A stretch of 64,000 bases of DNA from Segatella maculosa DSM 19339 = JCM 15638 (GTDB taxonomy: Bacteria > Bacteroidota > Bacteroidia > Bacteroidales > Bacteroidaceae): assembly GCF_000382385.1 (NCBI RefSeq), contig NZ_KB908322.1, positions 124,001 to 188,000 on the forward strand. Direction: 5' to 3'. The notes below the pieces were generated by a model. That model ran no database searches and had not been told where the DNA came from. It worked only from the letters and a program-made list of their open reading frames with translations. The translations under genes were made by a program, and so were the position numbers. Below, one piece after another: positions 19,138 to 27,934 of this stretch (positions are counted from its first letter, which is position 1; the number at the start of each line of letters is the position of its first letter).

Positions 19138-19929
19138 ATGAAAAAGATGCTGAAATATTCATTCGCAGTATTGCTCGGCTTGTGTATTGCAAGCTTAAGC
19201 GCCTGCTCAGACGATTATAAGTATGAACCGGCACCATCTGATACAGGTGGCAACGCATACTTGGTTGCACCAAAGTCTGATACTGTTAAGTTTACTGAAG
19301 ATGAGGCTCAAAAGCTCATTGTGCGCGTGGCTCGTGCCAACTCAGCCGGGACACAGACGATTGCCTTGTCAAGTGATAATAAACTCTTCAATGCACCGAC
19401 CGATGTGAAATTTGCTGCCGGAGAAAAGGCCAAGGACGTTGAAGTAACTTTCAATATGCCCGCAGGAAAATCAGAAAAGGTAAATATTGCCGTGGCCTCA
19501 AAAGACGCCTTTATCTATGGTCTGCCGGAGATAACCTATAATATTATCCGCTACAAGACCCATAAAGTAACGGTTGCTTTGGGTATGTTTGGTAAACAGC
19601 CAAACCTGATTGTGCACTCATACAGTACCAACTATGTACTGTTGGCTGACGCGAAAAACGGTTACGACTACGACATCAAGTTTACGATTGACGAGAAAGG
19701 CGTGGTGACCGTTCCGGCTCAATCCGCTTGGGAGCATTCAAAATATGGAAAGGTTTGGGTGTGTGGCAATGAAAAAGACGATGCGAAGGTCACTGCAGAC
19801 GGTGTCAATGGCTCCGGTATTGCTGGAACCTACGATAAGAGTACAAAGATGGCCACGCTGAAGTTGATACATGCCGTGCCCAATTTGGGAGCGTTCGGCA
19901 CCAAGACCGACTATATCTTATTCCCGTAG
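19138..19929 (+). CDS. Lipoprotein of a SusCD locus, unknown ligand
   Basis: A 263-aa predicted lipoprotein with the lipobox LSAC (Cys23) followed by SDDYKYE, which fits surface export. After the anchor comes a predicted beta-sandwich with the Calx-beta/immunoglobulin-like phrase VKFAAGEKAKDVEVTFNMP, then a region of aromatic and Gly-rich strands. The third gene of susC-susD operons often encodes an accessory surface binding protein (SusE/F-like in position), and that is the likely role here. I do not recognise a specific family. A strong terminator 28 bases after the stop closes the operon. Confidence 0.85.
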   Translation: MKKMLKYSFAVLLGLCIASLSACSDDYKYEPAPSDTGGNAYLVAPKSDTVKFTEDEAQKLIVRVARANSAGTQTIALSSDNKLFNAPTDVKFAAGEKAKDVEVTFNMPAGKSEKVNIAVASKDAFIYGLPEITYNIIRYKTHKVTVALGMFGKQPNLIVHSYSTNYVLLADAKNGYDYDIKFTIDEKGVVTVPAQSAWEHSKYGKVWVCGNEKDDAKVTADGVNGSGIAGTYDKSTKMATLKLIHAVPNLGAFGTKTDYILFP

Positions 19930-19956
19930 ATGCAAAATCCTCTGATATAACGAAAG

Positions 19957-19989
19957 ACCGGACAGGCTTGTCTTGTCCGGTTCTTTTTT
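19957..19989 (+). terminator. Rho-independent terminator of the first susCD operon
   Basis: Stem ACCGGACA (19957-19964) pairs with TGTCCGGT (19974-19981) across a nine-base loop and is followed by TCTTTTTT. Confidence 0.85.
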
Positions 19990-20038
19990 ATATGTAAAAA
20001 GTTTTATTTCGTTTCTATCAAACAACACACCAATTCTA

Positions 20039-21721
20039 ATGAGAAAGTTTTTACTCTTATCTTCTCTTTTCTTGCTGTCGGTGGGGATTCAGGCTGCCGA
20101 CCGCAGTTTGTTACAGAAGCGTCAGGCCGCATTGCAGGCACTGCGTGGTCCTGAATCCCCGGCGCAGACACGTACAACCTGTCTGACTGCCGACCTGAAA
20201 GTCCTATCCGAGAACAAGGTGCTGACCGTCATGGGATCAGAGGCAGGCTTTGCCATCATTGCCAACGATGATGTTTTCCCTGCAGTCATCGGATATTCCA
20301 AGGACTCCTATAATGCAGAGAACAATACATCTTTGCGTTGGTTCGTCAATGCGGCGACCGCTTCGATGAGCAATTACCTTGCAGAAGGGAAGAAATATGC
20401 CCCAGTCATTCCTACCGGAACATTCAAAACAGCGGTGAGTCCGATTGTGAAGACCGTGTGGAGCCAGTCGAAGCCCTATAACAACGACTGCCCACATTTG
20501 TCGGGAACGACACCTTATCCCACGGGTTGCGTGGCAACGGCATTGTCACAGATTATGAAGCACTACAATTATCCGGCCAAAGGTATCGGTAAAGGCACGT
20601 TGAGCGTCGTGGTCAACGGTAGCAGTACGATTATCTCGGCCGACTTTGGCAACACCACCTACGATTGGAAGAACATGCTCAATGACTATGACGCGGTAAC
20701 TTATAATTCCGTGCAGGCCAAAGCTGTCTCAACGCTGATGGTGCAATGTGGCATTGCCGTCAGTATGGAATATACGCCGAGCGGATCGGGAGCCTATTCC
20801 AACGAGGCCCGCCATGGTCTGATCAAGAACTTCGGCTATAATGCCGGTATCAATCTGCTTTATCGCAATTATTATTCCACATTGCAGTGGATGACCATCA
20901 TCTATAAGGAACTGAACGCCGGTCGACCGTTGTATTATACGGGTTCGGACAAGACCGAAGGTGGGCATGCCTTTGTGATTGACGGTTATAACGAACAGGG
21001 CTTCGTCCATGTGAACTGGGGTTGGGGTGCCAAAGGAGGCAACGGCTATTACGACATTGCGCTGTTGAATCCACAGGGTTATTCCTTCAAAGAGGGGCAG
21101 GACATGCTCGTGGGCGTCTCCCCAGACAAGGTAATGGACTATCATTCACATATTATTAGCGATGAGAGATTCTCTGCGATGAAGTTCGGACCGATGTTGA
21201 ACGTCAATGCCGGAACCATGTACAACTTGACCGGCGAGAGCTTCACGGGCGAGGTTGCCATCGTGCTTCAGAACAACACGACGACAAAGGTGTTGAAGAA
21301 AAACTTTGTCGCAAGAGTTGCCAATCTCCACTCCGTAGGCGAGCTCAGTGATATGATTACGTTGCCGACGGGACTTGCTGACGGAACCTACCGACTGTTT
21401 GTCGGTACGAAGTCCGCCGAGTATCATGAGACGGAATGGCAACTCGTGCGCCGGGCGAAAGGAGCTGCCAATAGCTACAAGGTTGTCATTGCAGGCGGTG
21501 CTCTCCAAAGTATCGATGGCGGTACAGGCGACGATGGTTGGACGACTACAGGCATTAATGCGGTCAAGGTAGCCGATGCTTCTGCGCCCGTCACCGTCTA
21601 CGACCTGCAAGGGCACCGGCTACTCAGCGTTCCCGCAGCTCAATTCAACGCGGACGCACTCCCGGTGCATGGCGTGTTCATCGTTAAGCAAGGTGACAAA
21701 AGTCATAAGATTGTGAGATAA
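20039..21721 (+). CDS. Secreted C10 (streptopain-like) cysteine protease with type IX sorting domain
   Basis: Papain-like protease of peptidase family C10, related to streptopain and to interpain of oral Prevotella. From the ATG at 20039 the precursor is 560 aa: a signal peptide (residues 1-20), a propeptide to about residue 130, then the catalytic domain with nucleophile Cys164 (PTGCVATALSQ) and His310 (GGHAFVIDGY), followed by VNWGWGAKGGNGYY. The last 70 residues resemble a type IX secretion C-terminal domain, with VYDLQGHRL, a GVFIVKQGDKS strand and terminal KIVR. The protein is therefore probably exported through T9SS to the surface or medium. It follows the susCD terminator, so it needs its own promoter; none with a good consensus is visible in the 50-base gap. 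Its neighbourhood suggests it supplies peptides to the transporter. Confidence 0.92.
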   Translation: MRKFLLLSSLFLLSVGIQAADRSLLQKRQAALQALRGPESPAQTRTTCLTADLKVLSENKVLTVMGSEAGFAIIANDDVFPAVIGYSKDSYNAENNTSLRWFVNAATASMSNYLAEGKKYAPVIPTGTFKTAVSPIVKTVWSQSKPYNNDCPHLSGTTPYPTGCVATALSQIMKHYNYPAKGIGKGTLSVVVNGSSTIISADFGNTTYDWKNMLNDYDAVTYNSVQAKAVSTLMVQCGIAVSMEYTPSGSGAYSNEARHGLIKNFGYNAGINLLYRNYYSTLQWMTIIYKELNAGRPLYYTGSDKTEGGHAFVIDGYNEQGFVHVNWGWGAKGGNGYYDIALLNPQGYSFKEGQDMLVGVSPDKVMDYHSHIISDERFSAMKFGPMLNVNAGTMYNLTGESFTGEVAIVLQNNTTTKVLKKNFVARVANLHSVGELSDMITLPTGLADGTYRLFVGTKSAEYHETEWQLVRRAKGAANSYKVVIAGGALQSIDGGTGDDGWTTTGINAVKVADASAPVTVYDLQGHRLLSVPAAQFNADALPVHGVFIVKQGDKSHKIVR

Positions 21722-21751
21722 GCACCTGAAAGAAGCATTTTCAAACACAAG

Positions 21752-21779
21752 CCCTCGTTACACTGCAACGGGGGTTTTT
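21752..21779 (+). terminator. Terminator of the C10 protease gene
   Basis: CCCTCGTT (21752-21759) pairs with AACGGGGG (21767-21774), with one wobble, across a seven-base loop. TTTTT follows. Confidence 0.8.
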
Positions 21780-21887
21780 CATTTCTGTGGCTACCAATAG
21801 ATGTGCTTTTCAACAAGAATAAAGATTTTTTATAATCGTGAATTTCCAACGAATTTGCAGGAAATTGGAATTTCTTCCTTTGTAATT

Positions 21888-22090
21888 CGTTGATAATTAC
21901 GTATGTAAGCGTTTCAATATCGCTTATATCATAATTTTATTTCATTGCTATTTCTCTGCCGTTCCGGTTAATGGAACTCCCTGGAACCTCGCCTTGGAAT
22001 CATAAACTTGCCACTTTTGCATCGCAAACTTGTGGTTTACGACCGGTTAACTTATGGTTTTCCGATTGCAGTGCCACAGTTTTGTCTCCA
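21888..22090. repeat. Divergent P22-like array
   Basis: A left-tail-like segment at 21888-21923 (GTTGATAATTAC, then GCGTTTCAATATCGC) resembles the left tail of array E. After about 80 bases come four 22-base units, 22003-22024, 22025-22046, 22047-22068 and 22069-22090, with cores such as AAACTTGTGGTTTAC and TGCCAC instead of ATGGCCAT. Period and linker match P22, but the core differs. Confidence 0.5.
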
Positions 22091-22185
22091 AAAGATAAAA
22101 AGAGAGCGTTAGGAATGGAAGCAAGAAAGTAAGTTTGTGGCACCTTTTCCTTGCATTATTGTTGTATAAATCCGCAATTTTCGTG

Positions 22186-22212
22186 TTATTTGAAATAAAT
22201 ACCACGGTATTT
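22186..22212. promoter_or_regulatory. Operator-like overlapping palindromes upstream of susC
   Basis: TTATTT-G-AAATAA (22186-22198) overlaps AAATACC-AC-GGTATTT (22197-22212). Both are perfect. They lie about 33 bases upstream of the -33 element, a usual place for an activator site. The binding protein is unknown. Confidence 0.4.
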
Positions 22213-22244
22213 GCATTAAAATGAAAGTTTTTTACCCAAAAAAG

Positions 22245-22276
22245 CTTGCATATCAATTATACATTTCTTAACTTTG
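22245..22276 (+). promoter_or_regulatory. Promoter of the second susC operon
   Basis: CTTG at 22245-22248 (one mismatch to TTTG), a 20-base spacer and TAACTTTG at 22269-22276. The start codon is 93 bases downstream of the -7 element. Confidence 0.65.
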
Positions 22277-22368
22277 CATTCGATATTTTCAATCATAAGC
22301 AAGTCGTATCGGTGCTTGGTGGCAGTCGGACGGCTGATGTAATTTACAAATTTTAAAGAGAGAGATTT

Positions 22369-25300
22369 ATGGAGAAGAGACTTTTGATGTTTCTTGCCGG
22401 TCTGTTCCTAAGCGTCGGAGCAGCCGTTGCACAGATGCAAGTGACGGGAACCGTGGTTTCGAGCGAAGATGGCGAGCCCATTGTCGGTGCTTCGGTCATG
22501 GTGGCCGGAACAAAGACGGGCACGTCGACCGATGTCGATGGTAAGTTCGGCTTAAGTGTACAAGCAGGCAGCAAGCTCGTGGTGACTTATCTGGGCATGC
22601 GACCGAAGACGGTCACGGCATTGGGTAACATGAAAATCAAATTAGACCCAGACAACCGTGTGCTCGACGAGGTAGTCGTTACGGCTATGGGCATCACACG
22701 CGAGAAGAAGGCCCTCGGTTATGCCTCGCAAGTGCTCGATGCCAAGGACTTGAACACGTCGGGAACATCGTCATTGGCCAGTGCCATGCAGGGAAAGCTG
22801 ACGGGTGTTGACATTCGTACCTCTTCAGGAGCACCGGGTGCGTCGGCCCAAATCGTCATTCGCGGGGCGCGTTCCTTCGATGGTAACAACACACCGCTCT
22901 ACGTTGTTGATGGCATGCCGATTTCTTCTACGCCCGATTTTGACACGGAAGACTCTGTCAAGGGGGCCGATAACGCCAGCCGAACGATTGACTTGAACCC
23001 CGATGACATTGCAAGTATCAACGTGTTAAAGGGACAGGCGGCATCAGCTCTCTATGGTATTCGTGCTTCGAACGGCGTGATTTTGATTACTACGAAGCGG
23101 GGTAGCAAGGCATCGGCCAAGCCCATCATCACGTTTTCGACCGATTTGAGCGCGCAAACTGTCAGCCGCAAGTTCGAACGGCAGACAGTTTACGCCCAAG
23201 GTGCAGACGGAACGAACTACAATCCGAATAACTCCATGTCGTGGGGTCCGAAGATAGCCGACCTACCCAACGACCCTAAATACGGCGGAAACGTCAACAA
23301 CACATACACCAACGGCGACCTCACATCACATGCCGGCATGTATTACAACCCGAAGTATGCAGCGGCCGGTCTGAGTGGCTGGGCCAAGCCCGAGACCCAT
23401 GATAACGTGGGCGACTTCTTCAGGACAGGTTTCACCCAAAACTCCACTTTCAACATCTCGCAACGCAAGAACGATGTGAGCTATTCGTTCAGCATCAGCG
23501 ATACATATCAGAACGGTATCATCCCTTCGACGGGCATGACGCGGACCGGTGCACGCGGTGCTGTGGATTGGAAAGTGGACGATAGGTGGAAGGCTGGCTT
23601 TTCTGCCAACTATAGCTCCGTGAAAGTGAAGGCTGCACCGGGTGCCAACAGCGGCATCATCAATGTGGTTTATTCCGCTCCGGCCGAATACGACCTCAAA
23701 GGCACGCCCTATCACGCGCTGGGAAAGCCCACTTCGCAAATCCTCTTCCGCAACACGAGCTTCAATAATCCCTATTGGTGGGCGGCCAACGACGAATTCT
23801 CGCAGCACACGAACCGCGTCTTTGGCAATGCCTATGCGGAATTTACCCCGAAACTGAACTGGGGCGACCGCTACCACCTTGTTTTTCGCGAGCAAGCCGG
23901 GCTCGACACATACACCAGTAACAATGCCACTGTTGCCGAACTTGGCTCTGCTTACAACACAAAAGGCGAGGTGGAGAACTACGGAAAACAGAACAACATC
24001 TTCAATAACCTGCTCACTGCCAACTTCACGGCTAAGTGGGGAGCCGACAGGGAGTGGGATTTTGGGTTGGTACTTGGCAACGAGTTCAATCACGAATACC
24101 GTCGCATTTGGGACTACGACGGCTCCGGTCTGGCCTTTTATGGGCAACCCACCATCGCCAACACGGCCTCGGTAGACGCTCATGAGGAGTATCATGAGCA
24201 GGAACGCACTGTGGGTTTCTTCGGTCAGGCGTCGCTCTCGTGGCAAGATATGCTCTATCTGACCGTCACGGGCCGCAACGACATGATCTCATCCATGCCG
24301 CGTGGCAACCGTTCGTTCTTCTATCCGTCGGTCTCTTTGGGCTGGATATTCACCGAACTTCCACCGCTAAAAGAGCATCCGCTGCTTTCTTACGGTAAAC
24401 TCCGCCTGTCTTATGCACAAGTGGGCCAGGCCGGTCGGTTCTATAACAACTATATGTATGTCCCGGCCTATGGTAGTGGCATGTATATCTACACGCCGAT
24501 AAGCTATCCTCTTGGTGGTGCAAGGGGCTATGCGCCCTATTATGTGAAGTTCGATGAGAACCTCAAGCCACAGAACACGTCGAACTGGGAGACAGGTATC
24601 GACCTTGCACTCTTCAAAAGCCGTGTGAAACTGGAATATACGCTGAGCTATCAAGACGTGAAGGACCAGATTTTCGACGTCCCGACCGCAGGCTCAAGCG
24701 GCTATCAGGCTCTCCGTACCAATGCCGGCCGCATGACGACATGGTCACATGAGTTCACTTTGAACGCAACACTCCTCGACCATGCCGACTACAGCCTTGA
24801 CTTCGGTCTCAACTTCACGAAGGTGACCAACAAAGTGAAGGAACTTGCCCACGGTGTTGAGAGCATCATGCTCGGTGGTTTCGTTGAACCGCAGATTCGT
24901 GCACAGGCGGGTTACACCTATCCCAACATTTATGGCAAGGCTTTCAAGCGCACGAAAGACGGCAGTCTGCTGCTCCGTAATGGTCTTCCGCAGGCCACTT
25001 CCGCCAGTGTCAACCTTGGTGAGTGTGCGCCCGACTTCAACATGGGCTTCAATCTCCATGCCCGCTACAAGCGATTGTCGCTCGCTGCCACGCTTGATTG
25101 GCAGAAAGGCGGTTGCATGTACAATGGAACACTGCTCACGATGAACTTCTTCGGCGTGACGAAAGCATCGCTCGACTATCACGAAGGCACGATGGTTGCC
25201 GAGGGAATCGACGAAGCCACGGGAAAGAAGAACACCGTTAAGGTGAGCAAACAGGATTATTATCAGGCCTATAATGACGTGACCGAGGCCGGAATCTACG

Positions 25301-25530
25301 ACACCAGCTATCTCAAGTTGCGCGATGTCACCTTGACGTATCAGCTGCCTAAGTTCGCAGGCATCGACCTTTCGGTCTACGGTTTCGCCCGCAATGTGCT
25401 CGTATGGGCCAAGATGCCCGACCTCGATCCCGAGAGTTCACAAGGCAACGGCAACATGAGCGGCTACTTCGAACGCTACTCTGTGCCCAGCACTTCAAGC
25501 TTCGGCGGTGGCTTTAAGCTCACTTTCTAA
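22369..25530 (+). CDS. SusC/RagA-family TonB-dependent outer membrane transporter (second locus)
   Basis: The 1053-aa precursor has a signal peptide (MEKRLLMFLAGLFLSVGAAV...) nearly identical to that of the first susC, and the same AAAGAGAGAGA leader before the ATG. The carboxypeptidase-regulatory-like domain (residues 24-100) is followed by the TonB-box/plug region (DEVVVTAMGI, then NNTPLYVVDGMPI) and a barrel ending in GGGFKLTF with terminal Phe. The TAMGI and EKKALGYA segments place it in the SusC subgroup that pairs with SusD-like_2 proteins, as here. It should work with the lipoprotein encoded 37 bases downstream. No hydrolase gene is in the same transcription unit, so the ligand cannot be inferred. 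Confidence 0.95.
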   Translation: MEKRLLMFLAGLFLSVGAAVAQMQVTGTVVSSEDGEPIVGASVMVAGTKTGTSTDVDGKFGLSVQAGSKLVVTYLGMRPKTVTALGNMKIKLDPDNRVLDEVVVTAMGITREKKALGYASQVLDAKDLNTSGTSSLASAMQGKLTGVDIRTSSGAPGASAQIVIRGARSFDGNNTPLYVVDGMPISSTPDFDTEDSVKGADNASRTIDLNPDDIASINVLKGQAASALYGIRASNGVILITTKRGSKASAKPIITFSTDLSAQTVSRKFERQTVYAQGADGTNYNPNNSMSWGPKIADLPNDPKYGGNVNNTYTNGDLTSHAGMYYNPKYAAAGLSGWAKPETHDNVGDFFRTGFTQNSTFNISQRKNDVSYSFSISDTYQNGIIPSTGMTRTGARGAVDWKVDDRWKAGFSANYSSVKVKAAPGANSGIINVVYSAPAEYDLKGTPYHALGKPTSQILFRNTSFNNPYWWAANDEFSQHTNRVFGNAYAEFTPKLNWGDRYHLVFREQAGLDTYTSNNATVAELGSAYNTKGEVENYGKQNNIFNNLLTANFTAKWGADREWDFGLVLGNEFNHEYRRIWDYDGSGLAFYGQPTIANTASVDAHEEYHEQERTVGFFGQASLSWQDMLYLTVTGRNDMISSMPRGNRSFFYPSVSLGWIFTELPPLKEHPLLSYGKLRLSYAQVGQAGRFYNNYMYVPAYGSGMYIYTPISYPLGGARGYAPYYVKFDENLKPQNTSNWETGIDLALFKSRVKLEYTLSYQDVKDQIFDVPTAGSSGYQALRTNAGRMTTWSHEFTLNATLLDHADYSLDFGLNFTKVTNKVKELAHGVESIMLGGFVEPQIRAQAGYTYPNIYGKAFKRTKDGSLLLRNGLPQATSASVNLGECAPDFNMGFNLHARYKRLSLAATLDWQKGGCMYNGTLLTMNFFGVTKASLDYHEGTMVAEGIDEATGKKNTVKVSKQDYYQAYNDVTEAGIYDTSYLKLRDVTLTYQLPKFAGIDLSVYGFARNVLVWAKMPDLDPESSQGNGNMSGYFERYSVPSTSSFGGGFKLTF

Positions 25531-25567
25531 ACGTATATCAACAGTTATCAACGCAAAGCGTACAATT

Positions 25568-27055
25568 ATGAAAACAAAATATCTATTCGGTGCCATCGCA
25601 TTCTCATTGGCTTTCGCCTCTTGTTCAGAGGATATGATGGACCGTATCAACAGGGATGAGGCCCACCCCGGCATCAATCTTAACGCCCGACTTCAGCTGA
25701 CCGAGACCGAAGTCTCAACGGTCTACTCCACGCTCTGTGGCAATTATGCGTGGTATGTGTCCTCTTTTACCGAGCAACTCTTTGGCACCGGAAACAACCA
25801 ACTGCGCCAAGTTGAGGCCCGGAACACCTCGGAAGTGGCCGGAAGTCCGGTCTTTGAGAACGACTGGAACAGCACTTATCTCAACCTTCATAACCTCTCT
25901 CTGCTTCGAAACAAGTGTCAGGAAGGCGGTGTCAACGCAGGGGAATACGCCCTTTTAGGCATGGCTCAGACGCTTGAAGCCTTGAACTGGGCCACGCTGA
26001 CCGACCTCCATGGCGACATTCCCTATAAGGAATGCTTCGTAAAGTCGGCTCCGAAGATCGACAAGCAAAAGGAAATCTATGCGCGTGTGTTTGAACTTTT
26101 GGATAGTGCTCAAATCAATTTGGCCCGCGGGACCGATGATGTCAGCGACAATGATATTCTTTATAAAGGTAAAACTGACCAATGGTTGGCCTTCGTCCAC
26201 GCCCTGAAAGCCCGCTATTTGCTGCGCACCTATGGCACGAACAAGACCAATGCGCAACTCCAGAAAGTCATCACTGAGGCACAGGCTGCCCTCGATGGCG
26301 GCTTCACGGGCTGCGAACTGGCTGTGTTCAACGGTCAAACGGCCGACAATTCTTGGTATGCCTACGCGCAAAGCCGTGAGTACACGGGTTGCTCTTCGAC
26401 CGTAGAGAAGCTGCTAAGCGACCGCAACGACCCGCGCGAACCCATCTATAACTACAACAAATGGGGCAACAACGTTGTGGCAAATCCCGGAGATGACGCG
26501 ATGGCCTCCGAAACGGAGTACGTCAATTGGCCTGCCTATTTGGAAAATGGTGCCGCACCTTTGCATGTGCTCAGCCTTTCCGAGCTCCACTTTGTCCTTG
26601 CCGAAGCCAAGGCACGCTTGGGACTTGACGCTACGACAAACTTCGAATCAGGGGTCAAAGCGTCTGTCAAAGACTTCTATCAGACTGGCGGAAGCGTCAT
26701 CGACAAGACAATATCCGACAGCGAAATCGCTGCCTATCTCGCGGCAATCGGCCCACGTTACACCGCAAACCCACTGAAAGAAATCCTCATTCAGAAGTAT
26801 ATTGCGCAGTCACGTGACGAACAATTGGAGACCTATAACGATATTCGTCGCTGCCGTTTCATCGATGGTAGCTATCCCGTAAGCCTGACTAACCCCAACA
26901 ATACTGCTGGAAGTGCCAACCGTTGGCCGCTTTGTTTGCCCTATGGTAACAGCGATGTGGTTTCCAATCCCAATGTCGCCAAAGCGTTCGGTTCGGGCAA
27001 TGACGCCGGAATGTACGTCTATACGCAACCCGTTTGGTGGGCCGGTGGCAACTAA
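25568..27055 (+). CDS. SusD-like (SusD_like_2 / RagB type) outer membrane lipoprotein
   Basis: Partner lipoprotein of the preceding SusC. The ATG at 25568 gives 495 aa with lipobox FASC (Cys19) followed by SEDMMD; an upstream in-frame start at 25508 overlaps the susC end and would mask the signal peptide. TPR-like helices include LLGMAQTLEALNWATLTDLHGDIPY, a hallmark of the SusD_like_2 branch, and WLAFVHALKARYLLRTYG. The C-terminal ILIQKYIAQSRDEQLETYNDIRR is the equivalent of the SusD ligand-side motif. No terminator is seen after the stop; the following 880 bases are repeats. Confidence 0.92.
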   Translation: MKTKYLFGAIAFSLAFASCSEDMMDRINRDEAHPGINLNARLQLTETEVSTVYSTLCGNYAWYVSSFTEQLFGTGNNQLRQVEARNTSEVAGSPVFENDWNSTYLNLHNLSLLRNKCQEGGVNAGEYALLGMAQTLEALNWATLTDLHGDIPYKECFVKSAPKIDKQKEIYARVFELLDSAQINLARGTDDVSDNDILYKGKTDQWLAFVHALKARYLLRTYGTNKTNAQLQKVITEAQAALDGGFTGCELAVFNGQTADNSWYAYAQSREYTGCSSTVEKLLSDRNDPREPIYNYNKWGNNVVANPGDDAMASETEYVNWPAYLENGAAPLHVLSLSELHFVLAEAKARLGLDATTNFESGVKASVKDFYQTGGSVIDKTISDSEIAAYLAAIGPRYTANPLKEILIQKYIAQSRDEQLETYNDIRRCRFIDGSYPVSLTNPNNTAGSANRWPLCLPYGNSDVVSNPNVAKAFGSGNDAGMYVYTQPVWWAGGN

Positions 27056-27148
27056 TAGGCTGCCAATGCAGTATAAGTATGGCACCCCTTTTTCATGTTT
27101 TAGTTGACAGTTGACGAGTAAACGGGTGAACAAGTGGTTGTTGCGTGG

Positions 27149-27288
27149 CATATAGGGACGCACGGCTCGTGCGTCCGCTTAAATGGGCTTGTTTATAGTC
27201 CGATTACTACCCACTTGTCAACTTGTTTACTTGTCCACTTATCCACTTACTCTGCTTGAGCGGACGCACGAACCGTGCGTCCCTACAT
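27149..27288. repeat. R95 pair with a longer centre
   Basis: Left palindrome 27149-27180 (ATAGGGACGCACGGCTCGTG...) and right palindrome 27258-27288 (GCGGACGCACGAACCGTGCG...). The centre contains GATTACTACCCACTTGTCAA and runs of CTTGT/CCACTT. Confidence 0.8.
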
Positions 27289-27312
27289 TCCCATCGTAAT
27301 CACATCACATTT

Positions 27313-27427
27313 TAAAATGGGCCATTTCACCGTGCAACATCAGCCATTTTACACGATGAAATGGCCCATTTTGCACGCTAAAATGGCTGATATTGAAACG
27401 CAAGTCATAAGCTGTTGATTATCAATA
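27313..27427. repeat. P22 array C: four units plus right tail
   Basis: Units 27313-27334, 27335-27356, 27357-27378 and 27379-27400; right tail 27401-27427 with CTGTTGATTATCAATA. Exactly 27 bases separate the tail from the R95 palindrome at 27455. Confidence 0.85.
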
Positions 27428-27454
27428 TCGCCGATACTCCGAACCGCTCGAATG

Positions 27455-27575
27455 CATGTAGGGACGCACGGTCCGTGCGTCCGCTCCGTTTCTCAGTTGA
27501 CAGTTAGCGAGTAAACGGGTGAACAAGGTGATTGTTGCGTGTTGAACGGACGCACGAGCCGTGCGTCCCTACATG
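27455..27575. repeat. R95 pair
   Basis: Left palindrome 27455-27486 and right palindrome 27544-27575. The centre carries a copy of the GTAAACGGGTGAACAAG phrase. Confidence 0.8.
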
Positions 27576-27630
27576 CCTATCATGGCTGGATTGATGCGTA
27601 AATTGAGTGATGGGGTGAGCTGCTTGAATG

Positions 27631-27728
27631 TATGTAGGGACGCACGGCTCGTGCGTCCGCCCCGATAGTCTTGCCTATTTCGCTTTTAATCAGCTTGAGT
27701 GGACGCACGAATCGTACGTCCCGGCATG
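27631..27728. repeat. R95 element of standard length
   Basis: Left palindrome 27631-27662, centre with GATAGTCTTGCCTATTTCGC, right palindrome 27697-27728 with several substitutions. Confidence 0.8.
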
Positions 27729-27751
27729 CCCATTTCGGCAATATTATGCCA

Positions 27752-27817
27752 AAAAATGGGCCATTTCATCGTATAATTGGGGTGATGTCCGGTTACAAAA
27801 TGGGCTGGAACAAATTG
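27752..27817. repeat. Degenerate P22 remnant
   Basis: Three 22-base steps: 27752-27773 (AAAAATGGGCCATTTCATCG), 27774-27795 (TAATTGGGGTGATGTCCGG) and 27796-27817 (CAAAATGGGCTGG). It lacks clear tails. Confidence 0.5.
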
Positions 27818-27934
27818 TGAAAGCAAAAGGTCAGGCGAGGCTTCTCCTCTACCTGACCTGCCGATAACTTGTTGCCAAGGCACAAGTAATCATAAAGTTC
27901 AATGTTCAATCTTCAAACTTCAAAGGCCCAAACA

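Larger units (their letters stand above)
21722..22368. other. Gene-free stretch upstream of the second susC
   Basis: It holds a terminator (21752-21779), a divergent relative of the P22 array (21888-22090), overlapping operator-like palindromes (22186-22212), a promoter (22245-22276) and a leader of roughly 85-90 bases for the susC gene. No frame looks coding. Confidence 0.7.
27056..27934. other. Gene-free repeat cluster between convergent genes
   Basis: It contains three R95 pairs, P22 array C and a degenerate P22 remnant. A phrase CAGTTGACAGTTAGCGAGTA (27494-27513) has a diverged copy at 27102-27134, with GTAAACGGGTGAACAAG common to both. Near 27895-27930 a TTCAAACTTCAAAGG-type AT-rich block runs into the 3' end of the minus-strand TonB receptor gene. 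All frames here are translated repeats. Confidence 0.75.
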
